Shown in pieces: positions 25,338 to 34,720 of a stretch of DNA of 64,000 nt. The notes under the pieces are model-generated. The model had not been told where the DNA came from, made no database searches, and worked only from the letters and a program-made list of their open reading frames with translations. The stretch is from Nonomuraea sp. MG754425. GTDB taxonomy: Bacteria > Actinomycetota > Actinomycetes > Streptosporangiales > Streptosporangiaceae. Both the position numbers and the translations under genes were made by a program. Every line of letters begins with the position of its first letter. Position 1 is the first letter of the stretch. The stretch is from the NCBI RefSeq assembly GCF_021699195.1, contig NZ_SSXE01000093.1, forward strand, positions 1 to 64,000, in the 5' to 3' direction.

Positions 25338-26891
25338 TCAGGAGGCGGACGGCGCGGGCCCGTGCGCGTGCGCGCCCCGGGAGGCCGGGGCGGCCGGCGC
25401 GGCGGGCCCGATGCCCTTCGTGTCGTACGCGTACGTGCCCGCCAGGGTGGCGACGGCGTCGGCGTTCACGTCCAGGGCGCGGTCGTCGATGTTCCTGATG
25501 GTGTCGCAGGCGCTGTGGTAGCAGGGATCGAGCGGGATCCCGGCCGTGCCGCCGAAGATCGCCGCCTCCTCGGCGGTCTTGAGCACCTCGGCACCGGTGA
25601 ACAGCCCGCCCGACGGGATCCCGACGGAGATGAAGGGCCCGTAGTCCGAGCGTCCGGTGAAGGCCGTGGCCTTGTACGGCAGCCCGCGCCCGGCGAAGAA
25701 CTTCTCGAAGTCCGCCTCGATCACGTCCGACCCGGCGGGCCCGGCCGTGCCGAAGGCGTCACCGTCCCCGTCGTAGACGCCGAAGGTGTAGTTGGGCGAG
25801 GCGATCATGTCGAAGTTGAGGTAGAGGGCGATCCTGGCCCGCTCCTCCGGTGTCAGCGAGGCCACGTAGTGCCCGGAGCCGAGCAGCCCGAACTCCTCGG
25901 CCCCCCAGAAGGCGAAGCGCATCCGGTTCGCCGGCTTGGTCCCGGCCATCCGCAGCGCCACCTCCAGGACGGCCGCGCTGCCGGAGCCGTTGTCGTTGAT
26001 GCCCGGTCCCTCCTGCACGCTGTCCAGGTGCGAGCCGAGCATGACGACGTTGTCCGGGTCGCCCTTGCGGCTCTGCGCGATCACGTTGTACGTGGTCCTG
26101 GTCTCCACGATCGGATCCCAGTTCAGCTCGACGGTGGTGCCCGCCGTGGCGGCCAGTTCGGCGCCGACCGCGAAGCTGGTGAAGAACGAGGGGATCGTCA
26201 CGCCGGGCCCGCCGAGCACCGGGTTGAGGTCGACCTCGGTCCGGCCCTCCTGCCCCTCGTTGAAGACGATGGCCGCCGAGGCCCCGGCCGCGACGGCGTT
26301 GTCCACCTTGACGCGGAAGTTGCAGGTGCCGCGCTGCATCAGCGCGACGTCGCCGGCCGGGAACCCGGCGAAGTCGCTCGCCTCGCATCCCGACGTCGAG
26401 GAGTTGGCCTCCGCCCCGGGCGGCAGCACGAGGTCCACCGGCCGGATCCGGCCGCTCGCGGCGCCGGCGGGGGAGTCCTGCAGCGCGACGAAGTCACCGA
26501 AGAAGCCGTAGGTGTAGGTCTTCTGCTCGCCGCTGGTCCGCTTGAGCAAGGGCGGGGTGACGTAGCCGTCGAAGGTGAACTCGAAGGGCTGGATCGTCAC
26601 GTCGTACCCGGCGCGGCGCAGCTTGCCGGCCACGTAGTCGCGCGAGGCGTCGAAGCCGGAGGTGCCCGAGACGCGGGTGCCGCCGTTGGCGTCGGCGATG
26701 GACTGCAGGGCCCGCAGATGCTTCTTGACGTTCTTGCCCGTTACGGCCTTGACCAGCTTCCGTACGGAGTCCGCGGCGCCGCCGTGCCCGCCGGAATGGG
26801 CGTGGGCGGGCGTGGCGAGGGTGACAGGGGTAAGGACCAGGGCCGCGGCCGTGATGGCGCCGACCGCGCCGTTGCGTAAGCGGGAACGCAT
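25338..26891 (-). CDS. Secreted M28-family metallopeptidase with PA domain
   Basis: A 517-residue protein with a Sec signal peptide (ATG 26891, MRSRLRNGAVGAITAAALVL, cleavage after AHA). The PA insert spans roughly residues 150-290. The M28 zinc site is visible: GSHLDSV, GINDNGSGSAA (bridging Asp), WGAEEFGLLGS (catalytic and ligand Glu), NFDMIASP and YHSACDT (final His). It resembles Streptomyces griseus aminopeptidase-type enzymes carrying a PA domain. GAGGAG supports the ATG; an in-frame extension to 26984 lacks signal character. Confidence 0.92.
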   Translation of the reverse strand: MRSRLRNGAVGAITAAALVLTPVTLATPAHAHSGGHGGAADSVRKLVKAVTGKNVKKHLRALQSIADANGGTRVSGTSGFDASRDYVAGKLRRAGYDVTIQPFEFTFDGYVTPPLLKRTSGEQKTYTYGFFGDFVALQDSPAGAASGRIRPVDLVLPPGAEANSSTSGCEASDFAGFPAGDVALMQRGTCNFRVKVDNAVAAGASAAIVFNEGQEGRTEVDLNPVLGGPGVTIPSFFTSFAVGAELAATAGTTVELNWDPIVETRTTYNVIAQSRKGDPDNVVMLGSHLDSVQEGPGINDNGSGSAAVLEVALRMAGTKPANRMRFAFWGAEEFGLLGSGHYVASLTPEERARIALYLNFDMIASPNYTFGVYDGDGDAFGTAGPAGSDVIEADFEKFFAGRGLPYKATAFTGRSDYGPFISVGIPSGGLFTGAEVLKTAEEAAIFGGTAGIPLDPCYHSACDTIRNIDDRALDVNADAVATLAGTYAYDTKGIGPAAPAAPASRGAHAHGPAPSAS

Positions 26892-27039
26892 GCTGCTCCT
26901 CGGAATGGGAGGGTGAACCAGATCAAATTCCGCAGATGCCCCGAAACGTATTCTTGGGTCGCGTGGCAGGGAAAGAGTCACCACGTATCCGTTGCATCAC
27001 GGACCCGGAACGTCGCGAGCAGCCAAGGTGAGGAACCGC

Positions 27040-27885
27040 ATGCCCATCTCCCTCCCGTCCGCCGGCACGCTGGCCATCGGCGGCAAGACCGTGCACCGCC
27101 TCGGCTACGGAGCCATGAGCCTGACGGGGCCGGGCGTCTGGGGCCCGCCCGCCGACCGCGACGCGGCCCTGCGGGTGCTGCGCCGGGTGGTCGAGCTGGG
27201 CGTGAACTTCATCGACACGGCCGACTCCTACGGGCCGTACGTCAACGAGGAACTGATCCGCGAGGCGCTGCACCCGTACCCGGAGGGCCTGCTGATCGCG
27301 ACCAAGGCCGGGTTCGTACGCACCGGGCCGAGCCAGTGGCACCCCGTGGGGCGGCCGGCCTACCTGCGTCAGGAGGTCGAGATGAGCCTGCGCCGGCTCG
27401 GCGTCGAGCGGCTCGACCTGCTCCAGCTCCACCGCATCGACCCGGAGGTGCCGATGGAGGACCAGATCGGCGAGCTGGACGCGCTGCGCCGCGAGGGCAA
27501 GATCGCCGAGATCGGCCTGTCCGAGGTGAACGTCGCGGAACTGGAGCGGGCGCGGCGGGTCGCCGCCATCGCCTCCGTGCAGAACCGCTACAACCTGACC
27601 AACCGCTTCTCGGAGCCGGTGCTGGAGCACTGCGCCGAGCAGGGGATCGTCTTCATCCCCTACAGCCCTGTCGCCAAGGGCGCGCTGACGGGGCCGGACA
27701 GCCCGGTCGAGCACGTGGCCAAGGCGGTCGGGGCCACGCCGTCGCAGGTCAGCCTGGCCTGGCTGCTGGCCAGGTCGCCGGTGACGCTGCCGATCCCTGG
27801 CACGTCGTCGATCGCTCACCTGGAGGAGAACCTCGGGGCCTCGGCCGTCGAGCTGACGGCGGAGCAGGTGAGCGAACTGGGCTGA
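27040..27885 (+). CDS. Aldo/keto reductase
   Basis: A 281-residue NADPH-dependent reductase. FIDTADSYGPYVNEELIREAL carries catalytic Asp and Tyr, LIATKAGF carries catalytic Lys, and DLLQLHRIDP carries the His. The strand-8 cofactor region is PIPGTSSIAHLEENLGA. AAGGTGAGG before the ATG at 27040 decides the start. It is divergent from the M28 peptidase and convergent with the chitinase locus. Substrate is unknown. Confidence 0.93.
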   Translation: MPISLPSAGTLAIGGKTVHRLGYGAMSLTGPGVWGPPADRDAALRVLRRVVELGVNFIDTADSYGPYVNEELIREALHPYPEGLLIATKAGFVRTGPSQWHPVGRPAYLRQEVEMSLRRLGVERLDLLQLHRIDPEVPMEDQIGELDALRREGKIAEIGLSEVNVAELERARRVAAIASVQNRYNLTNRFSEPVLEHCAEQGIVFIPYSPVAKGALTGPDSPVEHVAKAVGATPSQVSLAWLLARSPVTLPIPGTSSIAHLEENLGASAVELTAEQVSELG

Positions 27886-27921
27886 GCGCGGGCTCCCGCC
27901 CGGCCCCCGGACGGGCGGAAA

Positions 27922-27956
27922 CGGGGCCGGCCCTCAGGCGCGGAGGGCCGGCCCCG
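27922..27956. terminator. Hairpin terminator downstream of aldo/keto reductase
   Basis: CGGGGCCGGCCCTC and GAGGGCCGGCCCCG form a perfect 14-bp stem with a 7-base loop between convergent genes. Confidence 0.8.
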
Positions 27957-27964
27957 GTCTCTCA

Positions 27965-27989
27965 GGGGCCCGATGCCGCATCGGGCCCC
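27965..27989. terminator. Second hairpin terminator, chitinase side
   Basis: GGGGCCCGATG and CATCGGGCCCC form a perfect 11-bp stem with a 3-base loop, 12 bases beyond the chitinase stop codon. Together with the preceding hairpin it insulates the two convergent genes. Confidence 0.8.
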
Positions 27990-28001
27990 GTGTTCAGCGG
28001 G

Positions 28002-29614
<1,613 letters not shown>

Positions 29615-29659
29615 GATGCTCCGACATCCGTTGGGGGGTGTACAGGGGGTGGGATGCCT

Positions 29660-29683
29660 AGGAAACTATTAGTAAAGTTTCCT
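29660..29683. promoter_or_regulatory. Inverted repeat upstream of the chitinase gene
   Basis: AGGAAACT and AGTTTCCT are perfect 8-bp arms around ATTAGTAA, 46 bases upstream of the chitinase ATG. AT-rich by the standards of this genome. Position suits an operator or activator site controlling chitinase expression. Confidence 0.5.
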
Positions 29684-29735
29684 TTTAGTTATGGTGACGG
29701 TATCCCCAACCCGCGGAGCAGTCAATACGTCTCGC

Positions 29736-30464
29736 TCAGATCGTGAAATCGCGCAGTAAACCCGAGTAACGCTTGGGGCCCGGCCGAGCGTACTCGCCCC
29801 GGGTGCTCGTCCGCAGGCCGAGGGCGACCAGCGACTCGGCGAACCGGGTCGCCGCGCTCACCCCGTCGATCACCGGCACGCCCGTCGCCTCCGACACCTC
29901 GGCGCAGAACTCGGCCATGCCCGCGCAGCCGAGCACGACCGCGTCGCTGCCGTCCCGGGCCACCGCCGCCGCGCACAGCTCCGTCACCTGCGCGCGGGCC
30001 CGCGGCTGCTCCAGGTCCAGGACCGGGATGTCGCAGGCGTGCACGCCCCGGCAGGCGGCGGCGAAGCCGTAGCGGTGCGCCAGGTCCCAGGCCCGCCCGG
30101 TCGTCCTGGACAACGTGGTCACCACGCTGAAGCTCCGGCCGACCAGCGTGGCGGCGTGCATGGCGGCCTCCGCGATGCCGATCACGGGGCCGGCGGCCAG
30201 CTCGCGGGCGGCGTCCAGGCCGGGGTCGCCGAAACAGGCGATGACGTACGCGTCCACCCCTTCCCGCTCGCCCGCCGCGATCTCGGCCAGCACGCCCGGC
30301 ACGGCCAGCGCCTCGTCGTAGTGGCTCTCGATCGACTCGGGCCCCATGGCCGGGCTCACCGCGGTCACGGTGGTGCCGGGAGACGCCACCGCCCTGGCGC
30401 AACGACCGATGGCGGCGGTCATGGCCAGGGCGGTGTTCGGATTGATCAGCCGCACGCGCGTCAT
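29736..30464 (-). CDS. Asp/Glu/hydantoin racemase family protein
   Basis: A 242-residue protein. The opening VRLINPNTALAMT and two active-site cysteines (VIACFGDPG and VVLGCAGMAEF) match hydantoin/allantoin racemases of the HyuE type, where the two cysteines exchange the alpha proton. Its start overlaps the stop of the NCS1 permease by 4 bases (ATGA), so it is translationally coupled to uptake. No hydantoinase or carbamoylase gene is in the window. Confidence 0.9.
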   Translation of the reverse strand: MTRVRLINPNTALAMTAAIGRCARAVASPGTTVTAVSPAMGPESIESHYDEALAVPGVLAEIAAGEREGVDAYVIACFGDPGLDAARELAAGPVIGIAEAAMHAATLVGRSFSVVTTLSRTTGRAWDLAHRYGFAAACRGVHACDIPVLDLEQPRARAQVTELCAAAVARDGSDAVVLGCAGMAEFCAEVSEATGVPVIDGVSAATRFAESLVALGLRTSTRGEYARPGPKRYSGLLRDFTI

Positions 30465-31921
30465 GCGGGGACGATCCGGGGCGCGCGCCGCTCCAGCGCG
30501 ACCATGGCCACGAAACCGAGCCCGCAGCCGAGGAACCAGCTATAGTCGGCGATCCACAGCACGTCCACGGCCGTGATCAGCTTCGGCACCAGGACCGAGG
30601 CGATGGCGGGCAGCCCGCTCAGCACCATGGCCCAGACGGCGTTGCGGTTGTAGCCCCGGTCGAACCAGTAGCGCCCGCCCGGGTCCATCGTGAACAGCTC
30701 GTCCACCGACACCCGCTGCCGCGCGCAGACGTAGTAACCGGCGATCAGGATGCCGAACAGCGGCCCGATCAGCGCCCCGAGCAGCCCGAGCGTGTAGTGG
30801 ATGGCGTCGGGGTTGCCGTACCAGTTCCAGGGCGTGAGCAGCACCGAGCCGACCGCGGCGATCATCCCGCCGGCGCGCCAGCTCACCCGCTGCGGGCTGA
30901 CGTTGGAGAAGTCGAAGGCCGGCGAGATGAAGTTGGCCACGATGTTGATGCCCACCGTCGCGATCACGAAGGTCAGGCCGCCCAGCAGGATCGCGAACGG
31001 CGTGTCGATGCGCTGCACCGTGTGGATCGGGTCGGTGATCAGCTCCCCGAACACCGGCACCGTGGCCGACGCCGTGATCACCGTCAGCAGGGAGAAGAAC
31101 AGGAAGTTGACCGGCAGGCCGAGCAGGTTGCCGCGCTTGACGGCCTCGAACGAGCGTCCGTAGCGGGAGAAGTCCCCGAAGTTCAGCATCGGGCCCGAGA
31201 AGTACGACACGACCAGCGCGGTCGCGCTCAGCATCACCGGGATCGACTCGGCGAACCCGAGGCTAGGGCCCTGCGACAGGTCCAGGCTGATGTTCTCCCA
31301 GCCGGCCCGGCTCACCAGGTAGACGGCCAGCACGACCATGACCACGTACACGGCGGGGCCGGCCCAGTCCACGAACCGGCGGATCGCGTTCATGCCGCGC
31401 CAGAACACCGCCGCCTGCGCCACCCACAGGATGGCGTAGCAGAGGTAGCCGAGCACGGACAGGCCGAGGAAGGTGGGCTCGTTGAGCGCGGCGGTGGCGG
31501 GCCAGAACTTGAGGAAGATGATGATCAGCGACTGCGAGGCCAGGTACGTCTGCACGCCGTACCACGCGATCGCGATCACGCCGCGCACGATGGCCGGGAT
31601 GTTCGCGCCGCGCACGCCGAACACGACGCGGTTGATCACCGGGTACGGCACGCCGGTGACCTGGCTGGGCTTGGCCACCAGGTTGCAGAAGACGTTGACG
31701 ATGACGATGCCGCCCAGCAGCGCGAACAGCACCTGCCAGCTCGCCAGGCCGAGCGCGAACAGGCTGCCCGCGGTCACGTAGCCGCCGACGCTGTGCACGT
31801 CGGACATCCAGAAGGCGAAGATGTTGTACGACGACCAGGACTGCTCGCGCAGCGGGGCGAGGTCCTCGTTGGTGAGCCGGGGGTCGTAGGAGGGGGCTTG
31901 GGCGACGGAGGGTCGTGTCAT
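30461..31921 (-). CDS. NCS1-family nucleobase/hydantoin/allantoin permease
   Basis: A 486-residue, 12-segment transporter. The N-terminus NEDLAPLREQSWSSYNIFAFWMSDVHSVGGYV (NEDLAPL and WSSYNIFAFWMSDVHS) is diagnostic for NCS1 proteins such as Mhp1 and allantoin/uracil permeases, and FGVRGANIPAIVRG marks helix 3. ATG 31921 has AAGGA 8 bases upstream; ATG 31930 is an alternative. With the racemase it forms a two-gene uptake and racemisation operon for a cyclic ureide, opposite an HTH-cupin regulator. Confidence 0.92.
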   Translation of the reverse strand: MTRPSVAQAPSYDPRLTNEDLAPLREQSWSSYNIFAFWMSDVHSVGGYVTAGSLFALGLASWQVLFALLGGIVIVNVFCNLVAKPSQVTGVPYPVINRVVFGVRGANIPAIVRGVIAIAWYGVQTYLASQSLIIIFLKFWPATAALNEPTFLGLSVLGYLCYAILWVAQAAVFWRGMNAIRRFVDWAGPAVYVVMVVLAVYLVSRAGWENISLDLSQGPSLGFAESIPVMLSATALVVSYFSGPMLNFGDFSRYGRSFEAVKRGNLLGLPVNFLFFSLLTVITASATVPVFGELITDPIHTVQRIDTPFAILLGGLTFVIATVGINIVANFISPAFDFSNVSPQRVSWRAGGMIAAVGSVLLTPWNWYGNPDAIHYTLGLLGALIGPLFGILIAGYYVCARQRVSVDELFTMDPGGRYWFDRGYNRNAVWAMVLSGLPAIASVLVPKLITAVDVLWIADYSWFLGCGLGFVAMVALERRAPRIVPA

Positions 31922-31952
31922 CTGCGGCATCCTTGGGGGTGGGGCGCCTGAT

Positions 31953-31976
31953 GGTGTTAAGTCATCACTTAACACC
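31953..31976. promoter_or_regulatory. Perfect 10-bp-arm inverted repeat between NCS1 permease and HTH-cupin genes
   Basis: GGTGTTAAGT and ACTTAACACC flank the 4-base spacer CATC in the middle of the 95-base divergent gap. This is the best operator candidate in the window: long perfect arms, low GC and central position. The adjacent HTH-cupin protein is the obvious ligand. Confidence 0.7.
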
Positions 31977-32016
31977 TTGCGGGCGGAAGTCCATATTGCG
32001 TGGGCGTTAAAGGCTT

Positions 32017-32622
32017 GTGACGGAGGCCATGGAGGACCTGGAGGCGGGCGCGCGGCTCGGCCGGCGGCTCAGGGAACTGCGCGTGGAGTCCGGCAAGTCG
32101 CTGCGGGCGCTGGCCCGCGAGCTGGGCATCTCGGCCAGCGCGGTGTCGCAGATCGAGCGGGGCACGATGCGGCCGTCGGTGAGCCGGCTGATCGCGTACG
32201 TGTCGGCCGTCGGGGTGCCGCTGGCGGCCGTCTTCGACCCGGCGCTCGACCCGGCGTCCGGTGCGGGGGAGCCGTTGCCCGGGTTCGCCGTCCGGCGGGC
32301 GGGGGAGGTGGCGGCGATCCGGCTCGGCGGCGGCGTGACGTTCCGGCGGCTGTCGCCCGGACCCACGCCCGACGTCGAGTTCTTCGAGTCCACCTACCCG
32401 CCGCACGCGGTCTCCACCGCCCATGGCAGGTTCCTGCGGCACGAGGGCTACGAGGTCGGCACGGTGACGACCGGGGAGTTGACGATCGAGTTCGAGTCGG
32501 AGGTCGTCACGCTCGGGGTGGGCGACTCGATCACCTTCCCGTGCAGCCGTCCGCATATCATCGGCAACCGCTCCGCCACCGTCACCGCGGTCGCGACGTG
32601 GTTGATCGTGCACGCTGGATAA
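32017..32622 (+). CDS. XRE-type helix-turn-helix regulator with C-terminal cupin
   Basis: A 201-residue protein. The HTH_3 domain (LGRRLRELRVESGKSLRALARELGISASAVSQIE; core LARELGISASAVSQIE) covers residues 10-65 and a cupin_2 barrel covers about 120-200, ending VTAVATWLIVHAG. This architecture is typical of regulators of amino-acid, polyamine or ureide catabolism. The start is GTG 32017 after AAAGG; ATG 32029 is an alternative. It probably represses or activates the divergent permease-racemase operon through the inverted repeat at 31953-31976. Confidence 0.9.
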   Translation: MTEAMEDLEAGARLGRRLRELRVESGKSLRALARELGISASAVSQIERGTMRPSVSRLIAYVSAVGVPLAAVFDPALDPASGAGEPLPGFAVRRAGEVAAIRLGGGVTFRRLSPGPTPDVEFFESTYPPHAVSTAHGRFLRHEGYEVGTVTTGELTIEFESEVVTLGVGDSITFPCSRPHIIGNRSATVTAVATWLIVHAG

Positions 32623-32684
32623 CGGTTGCAAAACGGACACTGACGCCGGGCATGCCCATACCTCAGCATGGAGGTGTGGCAGGG

Positions 32685-33023
32685 ATGACCGCCTGGCGGC
32701 GGGAGGCTGAACGACGGGGTCCGTACGTGGCCCGTGCGGTGGCCGAGCTGAGGTCGTGGCCCGCGCTGGCGGTGAGCGACGGGCGGCGCGGCACCACGTT
32801 CGCCGTGCACGGCACCGAGATCCTGCGGCTGATCGGCGCCGACGAGGTCCGGGTGCGCCTGACCGCCCCGGCCATCGACCGGCTGCGTCCCCATCTGAGC
32901 ACGTGCGAGCAGGTGCAGGCGTGCGAGGACCGTGCCTGGGTGGCCGTCCACGTGGACGCCGAGCCCGACCTCGAACTGCTGCTCGCCCTCACCAGCGTGG
33001 CGATCAAGGCACACGTGCCCTGA
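32685..33023 (+). CDS. Small protein, possibly luciferase-family (DUF5519-like)
   Basis: A 112-residue alpha/beta protein, MTAWRREAERRGPYVARAVAEL. The segment TTFAVHGTEILRLIGADEVRVRL and the closing WVAVHVDAEPDLELLLALTSVAIKAHV resemble small DUF5519 proteins, but I am not certain. GGAGG ten bases upstream of ATG 32685 supports expression; GTG 32676 is an alternative. It follows the HTH-cupin gene by 62 bases and has no clear functional link to it. Confidence 0.65.
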   Translation: MTAWRREAERRGPYVARAVAELRSWPALAVSDGRRGTTFAVHGTEILRLIGADEVRVRLTAPAIDRLRPHLSTCEQVQACEDRAWVAVHVDAEPDLELLLALTSVAIKAHVP

Positions 33024-33158
33024 CGGGCGGCGCGCGGCGGGCCGGGGCAGGCGCCGATCGGTTTCAGCGCCATGCCTTTGGCGCATCCGGCCAGCTCGTG
33101 AGGCAGGTCGCCGGTCAGGAAGCAGGCATCCGTGGGCGGGCCGCCGCGCGGCACGTCC

Positions 33159-33848
33159 TCATCCGCCGTCGTACTCCTCGTACGTGACGCCCAGGCCGGG
33201 CAGGCGCTCGCGCAGGCCGTAACGGTCGAGGCCGAGCTCGCCCGCCAGGAACGCGGCGCGGGCGGCGGCCTCCTTCTCCGTGCGGGCGGCGGAGGCGGCG
33301 ATGCCCCGCTCCAGGTCCGCGCGCGGGCACACGAGCACCCCGTCGTCGTCGGCGAGGATCGTGTCACCGGGCCTGACGAGCTGCCCGCCGATCGTGATCG
33401 GCACGTTGACCGCGCCGGGGGTCGCCTTCACGGTGCCCTGCGCGCTGACGGCGGCGCTCCACGCGGGAAAGCCCATCTCCCGCAGTTCGGCCACGTCGCG
33501 CACGCCCGCGTCGATCACCGCCCCGCGCACCCCGCGCCGCCGCAGCGCGGTGGCGAGCAGCTCCCCGAACATGCCGTCCGTGGACGGCGACGTCGTGGTG
33601 ACGACCAGGAGGTCGCCCTCGCGGCACTGCTCGACCGCGACATGGATCATCAGGTTGTCGCCGGGCCAGCACAGCACGGTGACGGCGTTGCCGCCGGTGC
33701 GGGCGCCCGGCCAGGCGGGGCGCAGCCCGGGGCCGAGGTAGCCGGTGCGGCCGAGGGCCTCGTGCACGGTCGCGACGCCGTACGCCGCCAGCGTGTCGAT
33801 CCGGGCGAGGTCGGCGCGCGGGATGCCGGTGACGACCACGTTCCTCAT
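33159..33848 (-). CDS. RraA-family aldolase (4-carboxy-4-hydroxy-2-oxoadipate aldolase type)
   Basis: A 229-residue protein of the RraA/LigK/GalC fold. GYLGPGLRPAWPGARTGGNAVTV, DLLVVTTTSPSTDGMFGELLAT, RGAVIDAGVRDVAEL and ADDDGVLVCP are the family blocks; Arg and Asp in the IDAGVRD motif bind substrate and metal. The start overlaps the stop of the PIG-L gene by 4 bases. Coupling to a GalB-like hydratase makes the CHA aldolase role (gallate / protocatechuate 4,5-cleavage) more likely than RNase E inhibition. Confidence 0.88.
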   Translation of the reverse strand: MRNVVVTGIPRADLARIDTLAAYGVATVHEALGRTGYLGPGLRPAWPGARTGGNAVTVLCWPGDNLMIHVAVEQCREGDLLVVTTTSPSTDGMFGELLATALRRRGVRGAVIDAGVRDVAELREMGFPAWSAAVSAQGTVKATPGAVNVPITIGGQLVRPGDTILADDDGVLVCPRADLERGIAASAARTEKEAAARAAFLAGELGLDRYGLRERLPGLGVTYEEYDGG

Positions 33849-34588
33849 GACAGCACGTCCGTGACCTGCGGGTACAGCCGCATGTACGCCTCGGCGGCGG
33901 TGTCGTGCGCGAGCCCGAGGTTGGGGCCGGCGTTGCGCCTGAGCTGGACGCCGCGGCGTCTGGCCAGGTCGGTGTAGTAGTCCCACATGTGCCGCTGGGC
34001 CGGCAGGCACTCCATGGCCTTGCGCTTGGCGTCGAAGACCGGGGTGATGTCGAGCAGCAGGTCGGGCTTGAAGCCGCACTGCTCGGGCTGGTGCGGCTCG
34101 AAGAAGAACACGGGGGGCGCGCCGAGCGGCTCGCCGGGCGCGTCGTAGCCGGCGGCCTGGGCCAGCACCCGGGCCTGCAGCGCCATGCGGGCCGCGGCCG
34201 GGTGGTCGCCGTTGTACGGGTCGGCGAGCGGGTGCGTCAGCACCACGTCGGGCTCCAGGTCGCGGTAGACGCGTACCAGCCGGTCCACCAGCTCCGGGCT
34301 CTCCACCAGGGGGTAGTCGCCCGCGTCGAGGAAGTCGATCTCGGCGCCGAGCCGCGCGGCGGCCTGCTCGGCCTCCTCGCGCCGGATCGCCTTGATCTCC
34401 GCCAGCGTCTTGCCGGCACGCCACGCCCTGGCCGACTCGCCGCGCTCGCCGAAGCTGAGGCACACCACCTTGGCCCGCTCGCCGCGGCTGGTGGCCAGCG
34501 CGATCGCGCCACTGGCGCGCCAGACGAAGTCGCCCGCGTGGGCGCTGATCACCAACAGGGTCCGGGAAGAGGTCTTTGCCGGGGTCAC
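33845..34588 (-). CDS. galB: PIG-L/LmbE-fold 4-oxalomesaconate hydratase-like protein
   Basis: A 247-residue protein. LLVISAHAGDFVWRASGAIAL replaces the deacetylase AHPDDE motif with AHAGDF, and VVCLSFGERGES, THPLADPYNGDHP and FFFEPHQPEQCGFKPDLLLDIT follow. From memory this matches Pseudomonas putida GalB (4-oxalomesaconate hydratase) much better than mycothiol-type deacetylases. The zinc-binding histidines (HAGD and NGDHP) remain. It is first in a two-gene unit with the aldolase and divergent from the DUF1932 dehydrogenase. Confidence 0.82.
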   Translation of the reverse strand: MTPAKTSSRTLLVISAHAGDFVWRASGAIALATSRGERAKVVCLSFGERGESARAWRAGKTLAEIKAIRREEAEQAAARLGAEIDFLDAGDYPLVESPELVDRLVRVYRDLEPDVVLTHPLADPYNGDHPAAARMALQARVLAQAAGYDAPGEPLGAPPVFFFEPHQPEQCGFKPDLLLDITPVFDAKRKAMECLPAQRHMWDYYTDLARRRGVQLRRNAGPNLGLAHDTAAEAYMRLYPQVTDVLS

Positions 34589-34612
34589 TCCGTTGACGCT
34601 AGGAGCAGGATC

Positions 34613-34626
34613 GACAGATTGTCAAC
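34613..34626. promoter_or_regulatory. Putative GntR operator half-cluster 1
   Basis: GACAGATTGTCAAC contains GACA-GAT-TGTC and ends with the ATTGTCAAC block that recurs at 34692-34700 and, inverted, at 36383-36391. It lies 25 bases upstream of the PIG-L gene. Confidence 0.45.
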
Positions 34627-34685
34627 AGTTTCATCGTCAATGTCGATCGAGGGTGGGATTCACGGCGGATTGCCTGCACCATAGG

Positions 34686-34697
34686 GACAATATTGTC
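34686..34697. promoter_or_regulatory. Putative GntR operator 2
   Basis: GACAATATTGTC is a perfect 12-bp palindrome, 23 bases upstream of the dehydrogenase start in the divergent gap. GTTGACAATATT recurs in the GntR gene's own leader at 36383-36394. Confidence 0.6.
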
Positions 34698-34720
34698 AAC
34701 GATCTGCGGAGGGGATGACC

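Noticed and set aside
33845..34588. MshB-type GlcNAc-inositol deacetylase
   Set aside because: The AHPDDE motif is replaced by AHAGDF, and the gene is coupled to an RraA/LigK-type aldolase; GalB-like hydratase fits better.
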